This document shows positions 29,409-41,235 of a stretch of DNA of 64,000 nt, in pieces. The number at the start of each line of letters is the position of its first letter. Within the stretch, counting starts at the first letter, position 1. The DNA comes from Clusia tigrina. Its lineage: Eukaryota; Arthropoda; Insecta; Diptera; Clusiidae. The notes beneath the pieces were generated by a model. The model saw nothing but the letters and a program-made list of their open reading frames with translations, was not told the DNA's origin and made no database searches. The position numbers and the translations under genes were made by a program. Location: the NCBI GenBank assembly GCA_920105625.2, contig OV050030.1:144655877-144719876 (forward strand), written 5' to 3'.

Positions 29409-30538
29409 ATGCCTCCACTACGCAGACTTAATACGGTTGGCAGGCATACGCGTGATTCACATCGAATGTCAATATCGAGAAGAAATCAAAGCGAAGAGCA
29501 ACGCGCTCAAGTGAATGCCCGAGGTAGAGCGGTGTACAGAGAGCGGCGTGCACAGTTTAGAGCTGAATCCGCAGACAATCAACGGCCAAATTATCGCCAA
29601 GGCAGAGTTCCGCTTCGTCTTCGCGATCAAATGGAACATGTTGGCTTTCACTACGATCCTGACTGCGACTACAGCCTGCATGGTTCCATTGGAGCAATGG
29701 ATATTATTTGTACGCATTGCAATGCAGCGAAGTTTCGAGGAGAAACAGCTGGCATGTGCTGCTCCGGTGGCAAAGTGAAACTGCCTGCATTGGAACCGCC
29801 ACCAGAACCATTACATTCCTTGCTCTCTGGAGAATCGCCGACATCTAAGCATTTTTTGCAGAACATTCAAGCATACAATTCATGTTTTCAAATGACTTCT
29901 TTTGGTGCCACAAAGATCATTACAGATACATTTATGCCGACATTCAAGGTGATTACTTTGCATTGAATTTCCAGTGAAACATTTGACATTTTTAAATATT
30001 CCAATCATTCATCCAAATTTAATGCACAAACATTATAGATTCATGGACAAATATACCTACCATCGAGCAGGCTCGCTATTACCATTTGCCAATGATGACT
30101 ATAAATTTTTGCAAATATATTTTATCGGTAATGAAACTGACCAACTCAATCAACGGTGTACAATTGGGACCGGCACAAGGCGAGAAATTGTACTGAATTT
30201 GCAAAGATTTCTCCATGAACACAATGAATTGATTCGATTGTTCAAAATCGCATTGGACCGCATGCCGTCTGATAACCATCGAATCGTCATCAGAGCAGAC
30301 AAAATGCCGATGGGGCAGCATGCCAGACGATTCAACGCACCAACAATCGATGAGGTGGCAATCGTCATTGTAGGCGAACAGTTTGAATCGCGAGATATTG
30401 TACTGCACCGTAGAAACGAACAACTTCAGCGTGTTTCCGAGCTACACCGTAGTTATGATGCATTACAGTATCCGATATTATTCTGGAGAGGTGATGACGG
30501 CTGTCACATCAATATGCGATTGATAAATCCAACTACTG
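29409..30538 (+). pseudogene. Helitron-2 Rep/helicase N-terminal exon
   Basis: Met at 29409. Same protein as at 2422-3547, with CTHCNAAKFRGE near residue 100. The first frame ends at 29966; a second frame (29974-30538) continues through FWRGDDGCHINMRL. It is slightly better preserved than copy 1 in the 30050-30120 part. The exon ends at CTACTG before GTAAAT. Confidence 0.75.
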
Positions 30539-30608
30539 GTAAATAATCATTAAATTTAAAAAGTACATTTTCTTACGATTCAACATTTTGCGTATTGTTC
30601 ATTTATAG
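30539..30608 (+). other. Putative 70-bp intron in Helitron-2 rep gene
   Basis: GTAAAT...TTTATAG, same place and length as in Helitron-1. Splicing keeps the Rep frame open into the next exon. Confidence 0.7.
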
Positions 30609-31160
30609 GCCAAGAAACACCGAAAAAACTCAGTACGATGAACTTATATTCGTACAGAATAATGATTCGTCCGCAAGAAGACAACTACATCTTCAAATGT
30701 CTCAAGCTTTTCCATCAGTATTTGGTTGACATGTATGCAAAGATCGAGACCGAACGTCTCAACTTTATTCGATTCAACCAAGCGAAATTGCGATCTGAAG
30801 AGTACATCCATTTGAGAGATGCCGTAATGAATAATGCAAATGTGAATAACATTGGACGTCTGACAATATTGCCAGCAACATACATCGGCAGTCCGCGCCA
30901 TATGCACGAGTATGCGCAAGATGCGATGTCGTATGTGCGCCATTACGGCAGACCGGATCTGTTCATAACGTTCACGTGCAATCCTCAGTGGAATGACATC
31001 AAAGACCATTTGTTCCCCGGTCAATCAACAACTGATCGTCACGACATATCAGCACGTGTATTCAGGGAAAAGCAAAAAGCATTGATGAATTTAATTGTGA
31101 AACTTCGTGTTTTTGGAGAAGTTCGATGCTGGATGTACTCTATCGAATGGCAAAAAAGAG
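30609..31160 (+). pseudogene. Helitron-2 Rep N domain, cut at HUH motif
   Basis: The open frame 30638-31249 contains IMIRPQEDNYIFKCLKLFHQ, KIETERLNFIRF and RPDLFITFTCNPQWNDIK. It then runs through EKQKALMNLIVKLRVFGEVRCW and WQKRGLPHA. The residues after HA, where the HUH nickase motif completes, are replaced by helicase-derived sequence in a wrong frame. More intact than in copy 1. Confidence 0.78.
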
Positions 31161-31574
31161 GATTACCGCATGCCACCGCATCGTTTGGTCCTGAAAGTCG
31201 GTTCACCTATTATACTTCTACGAAATCTGAAGCCACCTACTTTGTGTAATGGCACAAGACTTTCAGTAATAAAAACCATACTAAATGGCAAGGCAGCAGG
31301 TGAAGTTGTACTCTTACCACGCATTCCAATGATTCCAACGGACATGCCGTTTGAATTTAAGCGCTTGCAGTTCCCAGTACATCTTGCCTTTGCGATGACC
31401 ATAAACAAATCGCAAGTGCAAACGTTTCGAGTGTGCGGCGTCAATTTGGAAGAATCGTGCTTCTCCCACGGCCAATTGTATGTCGCATGTTCGAGAGTGG
31501 GAACACCAAGGTGCTTATTCATTTACGCGCCAGGTGGAAAAATCAAAAATTTTGTATACCAAAATGTTATATAA
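31161..31574 (+). pseudogene. Helitron-2 helicase C-terminal end
   Basis: Same as 4111-4524: KVGSPIILLRNL, AFAMTINKSQVQTF and LYVACSRVGTPR. Lacks the ATPase core. Confidence 0.8.
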
Positions 31575-31673
31575 ATAAGTAATAGTTTTACAACAATAAA
31601 TAAAACACAAAGTAAAAACCCTTAAGAGTTTTAATCGATTTAGGTGTAGCGAAGCGCACCGGGTAAGAGCTAG

Positions 31674-32830
31674 TTTCTTATAAAATAAAAATTTAAATTT
31701 ATATATATAAATTTTTTTTTTACTTAAATACTTATATTTATGATCATGTAAAATTGTCTTATTGTATAATTCTTCATTAAATTCTTATACATAATTCTTA
31801 TGAATATAGGCATTATTCTAATTATTAAGTGTATATAACCTGTAATAATTTCTTTAATTGAATAGTATGGAATTCTTTATGGATTCCATTTACATATATT
31901 ATAGAATTAACGCCTTTGCGTTCAATTACATGGTCCTTTGTGTGGATATTGATGCTTAAGTCTATTTTCTACTCTAAGTAAAACTAAATCTCCTATATCT
32001 ACTTCTAATTTTTTACAATTTATTTTGTTATTAGCATGTACACGCTTATTTTTTATTGCCGTTGCAATATTGTATGCTCGAGTAAGTGCATGGCTCAACT
32101 TGGTCTTGAATTCATTCATATAATTTTTGTTATTTTTGATTTCATTGTTGACACTCTCATTTTTGTGAGTTCATACAAGTTCATATGTGGAATAACCAGT
32201 GTCAATGTGCGGTGTCGTGACATACGCAAACGAAAAGTATTGTATTTGTGTGTCCCATTGATTATTTATATTATTTGTAAGCAGAAATTCATTTAATACT
32301 CTGTGATTTCGTACTAACGCACCTATAGTTTGATGGTGGTACGGAGTTGAAAACGTTTGTTTTATTTTTAATAGAGAACAGATGTTGTTTAACAGCTCAT
32401 TTGTGAATTCCGTGCCACAATCTGATTTTAGAATTTTAAAATGACCGTACTTAATTATAAATTGTTCAACTATTGTGCGTGCGCAGTCGTTGCGTCTTTA
32501 GTTTCCATTTGATATAATACAACGTATTTTGTTAGTTCGCATTGCATTGTTAGAATGTATCTGCACCCGTTAGATATTCGCAATGGTCCTAAAGTGTCTA
32601 TTGAAATTGTCTCAAAACTCGTGTGTGGTGTGTTACAGTTAAAGGTTCTTTAGTGTGTCTGGTTTGTTTACTCATTTTACATATTTCACATCTGGATACA
32701 AAATCTTTAACCATAAGACTCATATCTTTCCAAATATATCTTTGCTTAATTTTTATTAGCATTCTTTTTATACCTACTCTATGCATAGAGTTGTGATAAT
32801 TATCAATTGTGTTATATTTTTCTAATATAT
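31674..32830 (-). pseudogene. pol: gypsy-H integrase relic, block B
   Basis: Near-identical to 14088-15243: the C-terminal piece 31922-32119 (GDLVLLRVENR) and the HHCC piece 32598-32909 (YHNSMHRVG, CEICKMSKQ), with the core in broken frames between. It ends at ATAT (32827-32830), where SAP-gypsy B is inserted. The RT half of the same element resumes at 42924. Confidence 0.78.
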
Positions 32831-33453
32831 TGAAACGTGATAGCTCAGTGAAAAGGGATTGCATACTTTTAGGATCCCATATGGAGAATGAGTGCCCCCT
32901 ATGAGTCAAGATGCGAACTATTCGAATAAAAGCTTATTCAAGAACCATCTGTCGGTAATATCAAAAGAGAATATTCTCAACTTCTGTCGAAATGGATCGA
33001 AAATTCTAGAAAATACGAGAATGGCGAAGAATTCTCTACTCCAACCTTTCGAAAACTATAAAAGCGACAAGACTGTTCAAAGTCGAGGACAGTAGATCAG
33101 AGACCGTAGAAGTGTGTACATCAGGCATTTTAATCGAAGCAGCAGTATTATCAGTATTTGTAATTTTGCTAAGTGATAAAATTCATTATTAAATAAAATG
33201 ATGAAATTACTTATTAAATAAAGTGACTAATGGTTTGTGAAATAAAGTGCAAATAATAACTAAGTAAACTTTAAGCCTAATATTAAATGTGTAAATAGCA
33301 ATAATTAAATAAATCTAATTATTTTAATTTAACCAGCGATTGTTTGATTACTATACAATCCAGTGGTACGAGTCCGAGTACAGAGAGTTAGAGAAATTGT
33401 CAGGAGGGCAATTTTGTAACAGAGTAAATTGTCAAGAGGGCAATTTCGTAACA
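32831..33453 (+). repeat. SAP-gypsy B 5' LTR
   Basis: TGAAACGTG...GTAACA; TATA box and GAA/TTC array as in 15244-15866, followed by the tRNA-Leu-type primer site (33455-33474). Confidence 0.88.
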
Positions 33454-33491
33454 ATAGGTGTCAGAAGTGGGATTGTGTATCTGTAATAAAC

Positions 33492-35455
33492 ATGGTTAAA
33501 TTTGAAAAACTGAGATTGGAGCAGCTCAAGAAGGAGCTTGAGCGCTTAAATTTGCAAACACAAGGGCTTAAAGCGGAGCTGCAGGTGAGACTAAGAACCG
33601 CTTTAGAGGAGCAGGGTATAGACGTCGATGAGCATGAATTCCAGTGTGAAGAGCCAACGACATCTCGCCACGAAGAAACACCCCCAGAAACTACCACGGG
33701 TAACTTTGACATGAGTGCACTTATCGGGCTAATACAGATGCAGTTACAAAAAAAATCTCAAGCAGCTGAAGAGAGGATCCAGCAGCAGTTACAACAAAAC
33801 GCTGTAGCAGCCGGAGAGAGGATGCAGCAGCGAGATGAAAAGATGCAGCAATAATTACAACCAAATGCTCAAACCGTCGAAAAGAGTGTTGCAACCGTCA
33901 AAGAGGACGTAGAAAAGAGTGCTGAATCGCTCAAATAAGCAGTCAAAGAGGATGTCAAAGAACAGTTACAGCAGAGTGAAATACGACTTACTCAACTAGT
34001 GGAAAAGAACTCACAGCAGATGAAAGAAATGTCCGAGATGGTAGACAGGAAGGTTTGTGAATTTGAGACACGGCAAGAATCGTTCGAAAAATCTGTAGTA
34101 CAAAGGCAGAATGAATTTAAGCAACAAATAGAACAAAGAATTAATCTACTACAGGAAGGTGCATTGGCTGTGCCAGCTTTTTCCTCAATAAAACTGAAGC
34201 CTCCTACCTATGATGGAACCACGACATTTAGCGTCTTCAGAATGCAGTTTGAGACTACTGCTAGTACAAATGGTTGGAGTGCTCGCGAAAAAGTGGCTGC
34301 ATTAACCGTTTCGTTGAAAGGTGCTGCCGCTGATGTACTTCAAAGTATCTCAGAAAGTGAGCGAGACTGCTATGAAAGCTTAATGAATGCAGTTCAGCGC
34401 AAGTATGGCAGTGAACACCGGAAGCAGATGTACCAAGTAGAGCTACGAACACGTGTACAAAAGAGTGGTGAGTCTCTACAACAGTTTGCGGCGGAAGTGG
34501 AGCGGTTGGCTCATCTTGCCTACCCAGGAGAGATCACTGAGAGGCGTATATGGCATTCGCGATGCGGAGATAAAGCGTTCTGCGATAACTAATCCGAAAG
34601 CTACAATATGGAGACAGTAGCTAGCGCTTTGTTATCAGAGACAGCAGCATTGGTGTGTCGGACAGAATGCACAGCCCGTCAGAAAAGAGTCGAGAACAGA
34701 AAAAAGTTTCACGGGCAAATGCTTTACCTGCGGTGATGTGGGGCACATGGCTCGTGATTGTCAGTTGAGATGCAAACGTTATGCAACAGACGCTCCGGTT
34801 AGATTGCCAAAGCAAGGCAAAGTCCGAATTAGGGAATCGGAAAAGATTGTCAAGCCGGGAAATGACCGGACTCCCACAACTGATGGCCCAAGAATCTTCG
34901 TTTCTCAGATGGCGCGGAAAAATAACAGCCTAACTGTCAACAGTGTAATAAGCGGAAGAAAAGTTGTGGTACCATTGGATACGGGGGCATCACATTCCAT
35001 AATCAGAAGGGATCTCGTTCGGCGAAGCGAGCCGCTTCAGGGAATAAGTTTGCGTTCGGCAACTGGAGATGATGCACCGGTACTTGGAAAAGTTACACGG
35101 AAAATCACTATCGGCACCACAACAGTGAAGCACGAGTTTATAGTTGCGGATATTGTGGATGAAGTAATCTTAGGTGTGGATTTCATGATTCGGAATGGAT
35201 TCACACTAAATTTTAAAAGCCGAGTACTGAAATATGCGAACACCGAAATACCGTTATTTATAGGTGATGATAAGTATGGAGTTGTTAAACAAGCCAATAT
35301 ATCGCGACGGACAAAAATCGCACCCAAGTCAGAGGCAGCTATACGGGTCAAAATGGGCGGAGATGTTGGGAAGCATAAGAGCCGAATCGTACCACAAAAA
35401 GTAGTGAATATTTCAAATACCGCTGAAACCATAGCGAAAAAGAAGGTAAGGTGCC
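33492..35455 (+). pseudogene. gag: SAP-gypsy B Gag-protease
   Basis: Met at 33492. Same domains as copy A: SAP-like N terminus, coiled coil, capsid, zinc knuckle (GHMARDCQLRC, ~34740) and protease (VPLDTGASHSIIRRDL, ~34975). It is more damaged. Two nonsense codons lie near 33852 and 33937, a 17-base deletion near 34548, and small indels near 34605 and 34700. The zinc knuckle-protease part is open from about 34738 until the BEL-1 insertion, after which the frame reads into LTR sequence. Confidence 0.8.
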
Positions 35456-35889
35456 TGTATGAGAGCTTCTGTTTAAGAAGCTTAAACGAGGGGTTCTTTT
35501 CTTTTAATAAAAATTCAGTTATTATTTTCTTAGTAACTTTACAAGGAATTTAATATCCACTATTAATTATTTAATTTTTTTTATTTTTATTGTTCTTGAG
35601 GAGCTCTTCATTAGTCAACAATATTTTTCATACTCATTTTAAAATCTTCTTGAACTTCTTCTCGAAGTTAATGTTAAAAAAACTCTACAGCAGAAATTGC
35701 ATTTACTTCCAATAACACAACAACAAAACACAAGCGCAAAACAACAGAGACAAAAACTCTAACTGTTGCTTAATGTGTAGGTCCAACTTGAGTGGTATTG
35801 TTAGCGGTGTAAAGGGAATGCATGCACAAATTATGACAAAACGATAACCGTAAAACTTTGACTGATTTGCCTTAGTTAATATGTATGTA
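35456..35889 (-). repeat. BEL-1 3' LTR, U3-truncated
   Basis: Matches 41236-41670 but lacks the first ~110 bp of U3 (minus-strand sense). It joins directly to the integrase end within a TATGTATGTATG run, suggesting a short-repeat-mediated deletion. Confidence 0.82.
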
Positions 35890-36965
35890 TGTAGAGAGTA
35901 ACAACTCGAACCAAGCCATCATTACCAGGATGTAATTCTTCAACCTTTGCGAGAGGCCACTGACCAGGAACACTCTTTTCATTGAGTAAGAGTACGATGT
36001 CGCCAACTCTAATGTTATCGATTATTTTATTCCATTTGGGGCGTGATTGTAGTCGACACATGTACTCTCTTTTCCATCTTTCCCAGAAGTGTTGCTTAAG
36101 AAGTACAATCTGTTTCCAACGACAGAGTCGTTCAACTTTTGTATCCGGAATGCAAACTGTAGGTTCACCGATTAAAAAGTGCGCAGGTGTAAGCGCGTGG
36201 TGATCTTGGGGATCAGTTGACAGGGGACATAGAGGTCTGGAATTTAGAATGCTTTCAATCTGTGCGAGAAGCGTACTTAGTTCTTCGTAATTGAGGAGAC
36301 GATCATTGACTATTTGACGTAAATGATGTTTTGTGGATTTTACTCCTGCTTCCCAGAGTCCACCAAAATGAGGCGAAGCAGGAGGAATGAAGTGCCATTT
36401 CGTACCTTGATTGGCCAGTGTTTCAGCGAGATGCTCGGGAAGGGATAATTTATTGCCCTGATAGATGACTTGCAGCTCTTTATTCGCACCAACGAAATTT
36501 GTACCACAATCGGAGTATAGGTCCGTACAAATTCCTCGACGAGCAATAAAACGGCGATAAGCTGCTAAGAATGCATCTACATTAAGGCTGTGACGGCTTC
36601 CAAATGTATTGCCTTGGTGCACATACATATGAAAAGGCAAATGTATCCCTTAGAAGTAGATGCCGTTCTTAAGGATGATGTTTTTATATTGATGGGACAG
36701 GCGTAGTCGAGACCACTATGCTTGAAGGGGCGGGCTGGCTGAAGGCGGACAGCTGGCAGGTTACCCATTAATTGTTGACAAGTCTTAGTTTTGTATTTGA
36801 AGCACACGATGCAATTGCGTTGCACCTTTTTTGCTAAGTCACGAGCAGAGACTACCCAATAATGCCGTGAAACATAGGACTGCATTAGCAGAAGACTACC
36901 GTGGCAAGTCTTTTTATGTGCTTCTGAAAAGATAAGAAGGGAAATAGGATTTTGTTTGGTTAAAA
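35876..36965 (-). pseudogene. pol: BEL-1 integrase
   Basis: 36577-36885 carries the rest of the HHCC domain (QSYVSRHYWVVSARDLAKK, CIVCFKYK) and the first catalytic Asp in HSGLDYACP. After a frameshift near 36640, 35876-36640 has the second Asp (TDLYSDCGTNFVGAN) and the Glu (HFGGLWEAGVKSTKHH), and ends in the Pao C-terminal GDIVLLLNEKSVPGQWPLAKV segment. The C terminus runs into the truncated LTR. Confidence 0.85.
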
Positions 36966-39185
36966 GTATAGGTGCTTCGTGTGGAATGGAATCTCGGCCT
37001 GAGATATGCGACCACCAACTCTGACAATATCCAATTCATCTAAAAATGGTGATAACTTCAGAATTCGGCTATTATTAGGAAGAGGTTTACTTGATTTTAA
37101 GCATTGTATTTCTTCCCGAAATGTTACGGCTTGTGTTATTCGAATTAGATGATTCCTTGCTCTTGTAAGTTCCCATGTTTTTAAAAAGCTTGTATCTATT
37201 TCGATCTTCTTTATTTTGCATTTTAAATTTTCGAAATAACGAAAAAGGTATGCCATCACACGTATTAACGTAGTGAAACTGGAATATTTCGACAGGAATT
37301 TAGGGAATGCTGTTGTTGTTTCTGTATTGGTTGAGTGACAGACAATAACATTGTTGTTGTAAATTTTTTCTTCTGTAGCAGCGTTTACAGTAGATTTATC
37401 AATATATGAATTTGCCGGGGAGGATGGCCAATCATTTGAATCAGTTTTCAGCCATGATGGACCAGTCCACCATAATGAATGCTTGATAAGTTCTTTAGGA
37501 AATAATCCGCGAGAAGCGCAATCTGCAGGGTTATCAGCTGATGGAACATATCTCCAATCGGTGACGTCGCAAAGTTTATGAATTTGTGCAACTCTGTTTG
37601 TCACGTAGACTTCCAACCGTCTGTTGTAATTTTTGAACCACGCAAGAACGATGGTACTATCCGTCCAGTATACGATGCGCCCAATGTTGAAATCGTTGTT
37701 TGATTTAATTTTAGCGATCAATTTTGCTAAAAGCGTAGCTGCACTTAATTCCAGTCTCGGAATTGTTTTTAAAGGGGCTACCTTTGTTTTTGCCTGTAAT
37801 AAATTAATAATTATCTCACCAGATTCAGCTACAATTCGAGCGTAGACAACAGCAGCGTAGGCAGTTAGTGATGCATCACTAAAGCCGTGAAGGTCAATTG
37901 TAGATTGTTTAGATGTATATCCAAGCCATCGAGGAATTCGTATTTTCTCAAAAGACTTCAGCGCTGATCGAAAATTTATCCATTCGTTTTGAATCTGTTC
38001 TAGTAGTGTATCATCCCAATCGCGTTTTAGTTTCCATAGTAGCTGGAACATAATTTTCGCTTTTATAGTTGTGGGAGATAACCAGCCTAGGGGATCAAAT
38101 AACTTAGCTGCATCTGAAAGCAAGGTGCGTTTAGTAACAGTTTGAGAAAATGTAAAATTTATTGTAAAACAAAAAGAATCGGTTGTAATGTCCCAATAAA
38201 GACCAAGAGCTTTCGCCATGTTTGGTTCATTGAGTGTAAATAGCTCTTTCTTTTCACGGTCTTTCTCTTGAATGTGATTAATTAACCGTGAAGAATTAGA
38301 GTTCCATTTTCGAAGGTGAAATCCACCAGATTTCACTAAATTGCAAAGTTGTTGCTGTAATTTTAGAGCGTCATCAAAACTATCAGCTCCAGATATGACG
38401 TCATCGATATATGTGTCTGAGCGAAGTATTTGACTCGCTTGTGGGAATTGTTTCTCTTCATCTTCGGCGAGCTGTTGTAGTACTCTGATTGCCAAATATG
38501 GAGCTGACGTATTACCATACGTCACTGTAAGTAAACTGTAAATGTTAATTTTATTTGTAGTTTCATCTCTCCAAAGTATACATTGTGAAGGCTGATGTTC
38601 TTTACAGATATTAATTTGTCTGAACATTTTTTCTATATCAGCTGTGAAAGCTATTCGATATCTCCTCCATCGAGATATAATAGTAGACAAATCAATTTGC
38701 AGTGCAGGCCCGACTGATAGTTCCTCTTTTATAGAAGTCTGAGGGGGTCTGTGATTTCGACCATCAAAAACAACACGTAATTTTGTTGTTGTACTACTCT
38801 CTCTGAGTACACCATGATGGGGAAAGAAATAAGCATTTTTCGGTATTGCATGAGGGTACTCACCAAGTTTTACCATATGGTTAAGCGTTTCATACTCCGT
38901 CATGAATTTCTTATATTCCTCAGCAAATTTGGGTTTAGTTTTTAAAGTAGATTCCAGCTGTTTTAACCGTTTAAGCGCATTGTAGTCCGTGTGGGAAAAA
39001 GTTGGAGGGGGTTGACCTTGAAGTATACTCTTGAAGGGTAAATGGACAGTATAGCGTCCGGTATCATCTCTAGTATGCATTTCATTAAACAATTTTTCAC
39101 ATAACATCTCTTCGGGTGTGAATTGTTTCTCATCTACAAATTTTCCTGTTCCCAAAATAGGCGTAGCTGATTTTCTAGCGAACAC
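36960..39185 (-). CDS. pol: BEL-1 RT and RNase H
   Basis: 741-aa frame, linked to the upstream Gag-protease frame by a small indel near 39150. RT: STTTKLRVVFDGRNH, AFTADIEKMFRQINI, CILWRDE and the catalytic TYIDDVISGADSF. After the connection domain, RNase H reads LHGFSDASLTAYAAVVYARI, RLELSAATLLAKLI, YWTDSTIVLAWFKN and SADNPADCASRG. It ends with the start of the integrase zinc region (IVRVGGRISQAEIPFHTKH) and a frameshift near 36965. These are standard Pao family features and length. Confidence 0.88.
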   Translation of the reverse strand: MFARKSATPILGTGKFVDEKQFTPEEMLCEKLFNEMHTRDDTGRYTVHLPFKSILQGQPPPTFSHTDYNALKRLKQLESTLKTKPKFAEEYKKFMTEYETLNHMVKLGEYPHAIPKNAYFFPHHGVLRESSTTTKLRVVFDGRNHRPPQTSIKEELSVGPALQIDLSTIISRWRRYRIAFTADIEKMFRQINICKEHQPSQCILWRDETTNKINIYSLLTVTYGNTSAPYLAIRVLQQLAEDEEKQFPQASQILRSDTYIDDVISGADSFDDALKLQQQLCNLVKSGGFHLRKWNSNSSRLINHIQEKDREKKELFTLNEPNMAKALGLYWDITTDSFCFTINFTFSQTVTKRTLLSDAAKLFDPLGWLSPTTIKAKIMFQLLWKLKRDWDDTLLEQIQNEWINFRSALKSFEKIRIPRWLGYTSKQSTIDLHGFSDASLTAYAAVVYARIVAESGEIIINLLQAKTKVAPLKTIPRLELSAATLLAKLIAKIKSNNDFNIGRIVYWTDSTIVLAWFKNYNRRLEVYVTNRVAQIHKLCDVTDWRYVPSADNPADCASRGLFPKELIKHSLWWTGPSWLKTDSNDWPSSPANSYIDKSTVNAATEEKIYNNNVIVCHSTNTETTTAFPKFLSKYSSFTTLIRVMAYLFRYFENLKCKIKKIEIDTSFLKTWELTRARNHLIRITQAVTFREEIQCLKSSKPLPNNSRILKLSPFLDELDIVRVGGRISQAEIPFHTKHLYF

Positions 39186-41032
39186 AAATTAGCAGAAATT
39201 GTTGCTGCGGACAAATTTGATCTTGGAGACCCAGAAACCATGTATCCAAAATGAGTTTCTTGTAAAAATAGACCATTTTCTAATTTTTTCGTCTGAGCTA
39301 GTAATAGATCACCATAGACGTCATTTCCGAGAAGGAGATCAATTTCTGCTAACAAGAAATCTTTATCGGCAAGATGATTTTCTGGTAAATCTGGAATTGT
39401 GATCAAATTTAATTTGGTGGGAATATATGATGAAACTGATGGTACAACAAGTGCAGTTATCGGCAATTCAAATTGTTGATCATATGTGGAGTAGAGATTT
39501 AAATTTACGGACTTCTTCACCGTCACGGATTTGTTTCCTCCAATCCCACAGACATCGACATGCGTTTTTAATTTCGGTATGGGCAATAGCTGGGCTAATT
39601 CCTCAGATATAAATGAGACCTGAGATCCTTGGTCTACAAGGGCTTTTACACTATAAGCAGACTTATTAATTTGTATAATTACCTTTACTGTGGCAAGTAA
39701 GGCAGGATTTATATGGCATGTATTCATATTAGAGTGAAGCGTACTTACAGATGCAGTTGTAGGAGTAGAAGTAGTAGGAGGTTGAGCAAAAGTCTGGTTT
39801 GCTGTAGCATTTGGTGTCGTAGCAGTTGTCAACGAGGTGTTTCCAGAATAGTACTCGTTGTGGACAACAGTGTGATGTGGCTCACTACAGTTTTGACAAA
39901 CTGACTTCAACTTACATGCGGCTTGTAAATGTCCGGTACGAAGACAGTTTCGACACAGCCGATGTTGATTGACGATGTTTTTCTTCTCTGCTGAAGATAT
40001 CGTTGCAAATTTAAAACATTTGTATAACGGATGACGTTTGTTGCAGCACGGACAGTTTTCATCCAACATAGTAGAAGTAGCTGTGTGGGCTCGAACAATT
40101 TTCGTCGGCTTACGACGATTTTCAAATTTGCTGTCCCCATAACTTTTGTTTGAACTGCTTGGAATATTTGCATCTTCAACGCATTCCAAAGCTCTAAAAG
40201 TAGTTTCCAAAAAAACAAGCATTTCAGTCATAGGAGGTACCGTTGTACTGGCCTTGAGCGACTGCTCCCATTCTTTGCGGGTTTGAACGTCTAGCTTCTG
40301 AGACGTCAAATAAATCAAAATCGAATCCCAGGTGGTAGTATCGATTTTTAATGCTTTTAGTTGAGCTAAACAATTTCTGGTGGTATCGAGAAGTTCTTTA
40401 ATAGAATAAACATTTCCCTTGGTGGGCGGTATGGAAAATAATCGCTTTAAGATTTTATCGACAAGCTTTCTTTCATTGTGAAATCTCCTCTCGAGAGCTT
40501 CCTATGCAAGTGCATAGCTAGAACCGGCGACTGGATATTCGTTGATCATAGAAAGGGGAGTACCTGTGCACGAACTTTTCAAATATAAAAATTTCTGGAT
40601 ATCAGTGAGTGACGCTGGTTCATGAACTAGTGACAAAAACGTATCGCGATAAGAGACCCAATCGAGATAATCTCCAGAAAATGTTGGAAGTTGTATTTTT
40701 GGCAGTCGTACTCCGGCGACAAATGTTTCGTTGCGGCTGCTTGCGGCGAATGTAATTGCGTGGACGGTTGGAGTCTGTGGAGAATCAAATTCAAACATTA
40801 AATCAAGAATATTAGTTTTAAATGAGATATATGTATCACAACAAGTGTAATACATATTGGTACTTAGGTAGGGTACATCCTTTTCCGCGAGGGACTGTTC
40901 TCGAACTATGCTCATAACCAACTCGTGGCCATCTTTAAATAATTTGAAATTCTGCTCCAAGTCTTCGAGCATAGCTTGAGCATAACCTTTGGACTTACGC
41001 TCCTTTAGTTTAGCATTAAAAGATTTCTCCAT
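39134..41032 (-). pseudogene. gag: BEL-1 Gag and protease
   Basis: Met at 41032. The first 176 codons (to 40502) hold a Pao-type Gag start and a DUF1759-like region (VRLPKIQLPTFSGDYLDWVSYRDTF). A single in-frame TAG (40502-40504) interrupts, and the same frame continues to 39134. Then follow two Cys-rich knuckles (CPCCNKRHPLYKC; CRNCLRTGHLQAAC; CQNCSEPHH) and the A17-type protease with VKALVDQGSQVSFISEEL near 39610. With one nonsense codon, it is close to intact. Confidence 0.85.
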
Positions 41033-41235
41033 ACGAGCGATATAGTTGATTATATTATGCTGATCGTATATATTATATCGATATGATCGATTATATTATA
41101 TTATATATACGCGAAATTCGTGGCAACAAAATGAGGTTATGTTATCCGTAGCACGACGGCAGTGACTTTTTTATGTAAAATATGAGGGATTTGTGTCAGC
41201 ACATGGACAGTTCCCGGGTTTCGGCACCACTTTTA

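Larger units (their letters stand above)
28767..31673 (+). mobile_element. Helitron-2, non-autonomous deletion copy
   Basis: TC start (28767) and CTAG end (31670-31673) between A (28766) and T (31674). Block A shows the same flanks joined without the Helitron (14087/14088). Same gene remnants, intron and Rep-helicase deletion as Helitron-1. It has a longer 5' leader with repeated ATTGGGGTCTGTGTGGAGG units (28850-29100) and three 29-bp tandem units. It retains the ~25 bases lost from copy 1 around 31015. Confidence 0.92.

Noticed and set aside
41030..41110. Palindromic ATAT/GATC-rich stretch as an origin or regulatory element
   Set aside because: Low-complexity leader between the BEL-1 primer site and gag; no motif I can support.
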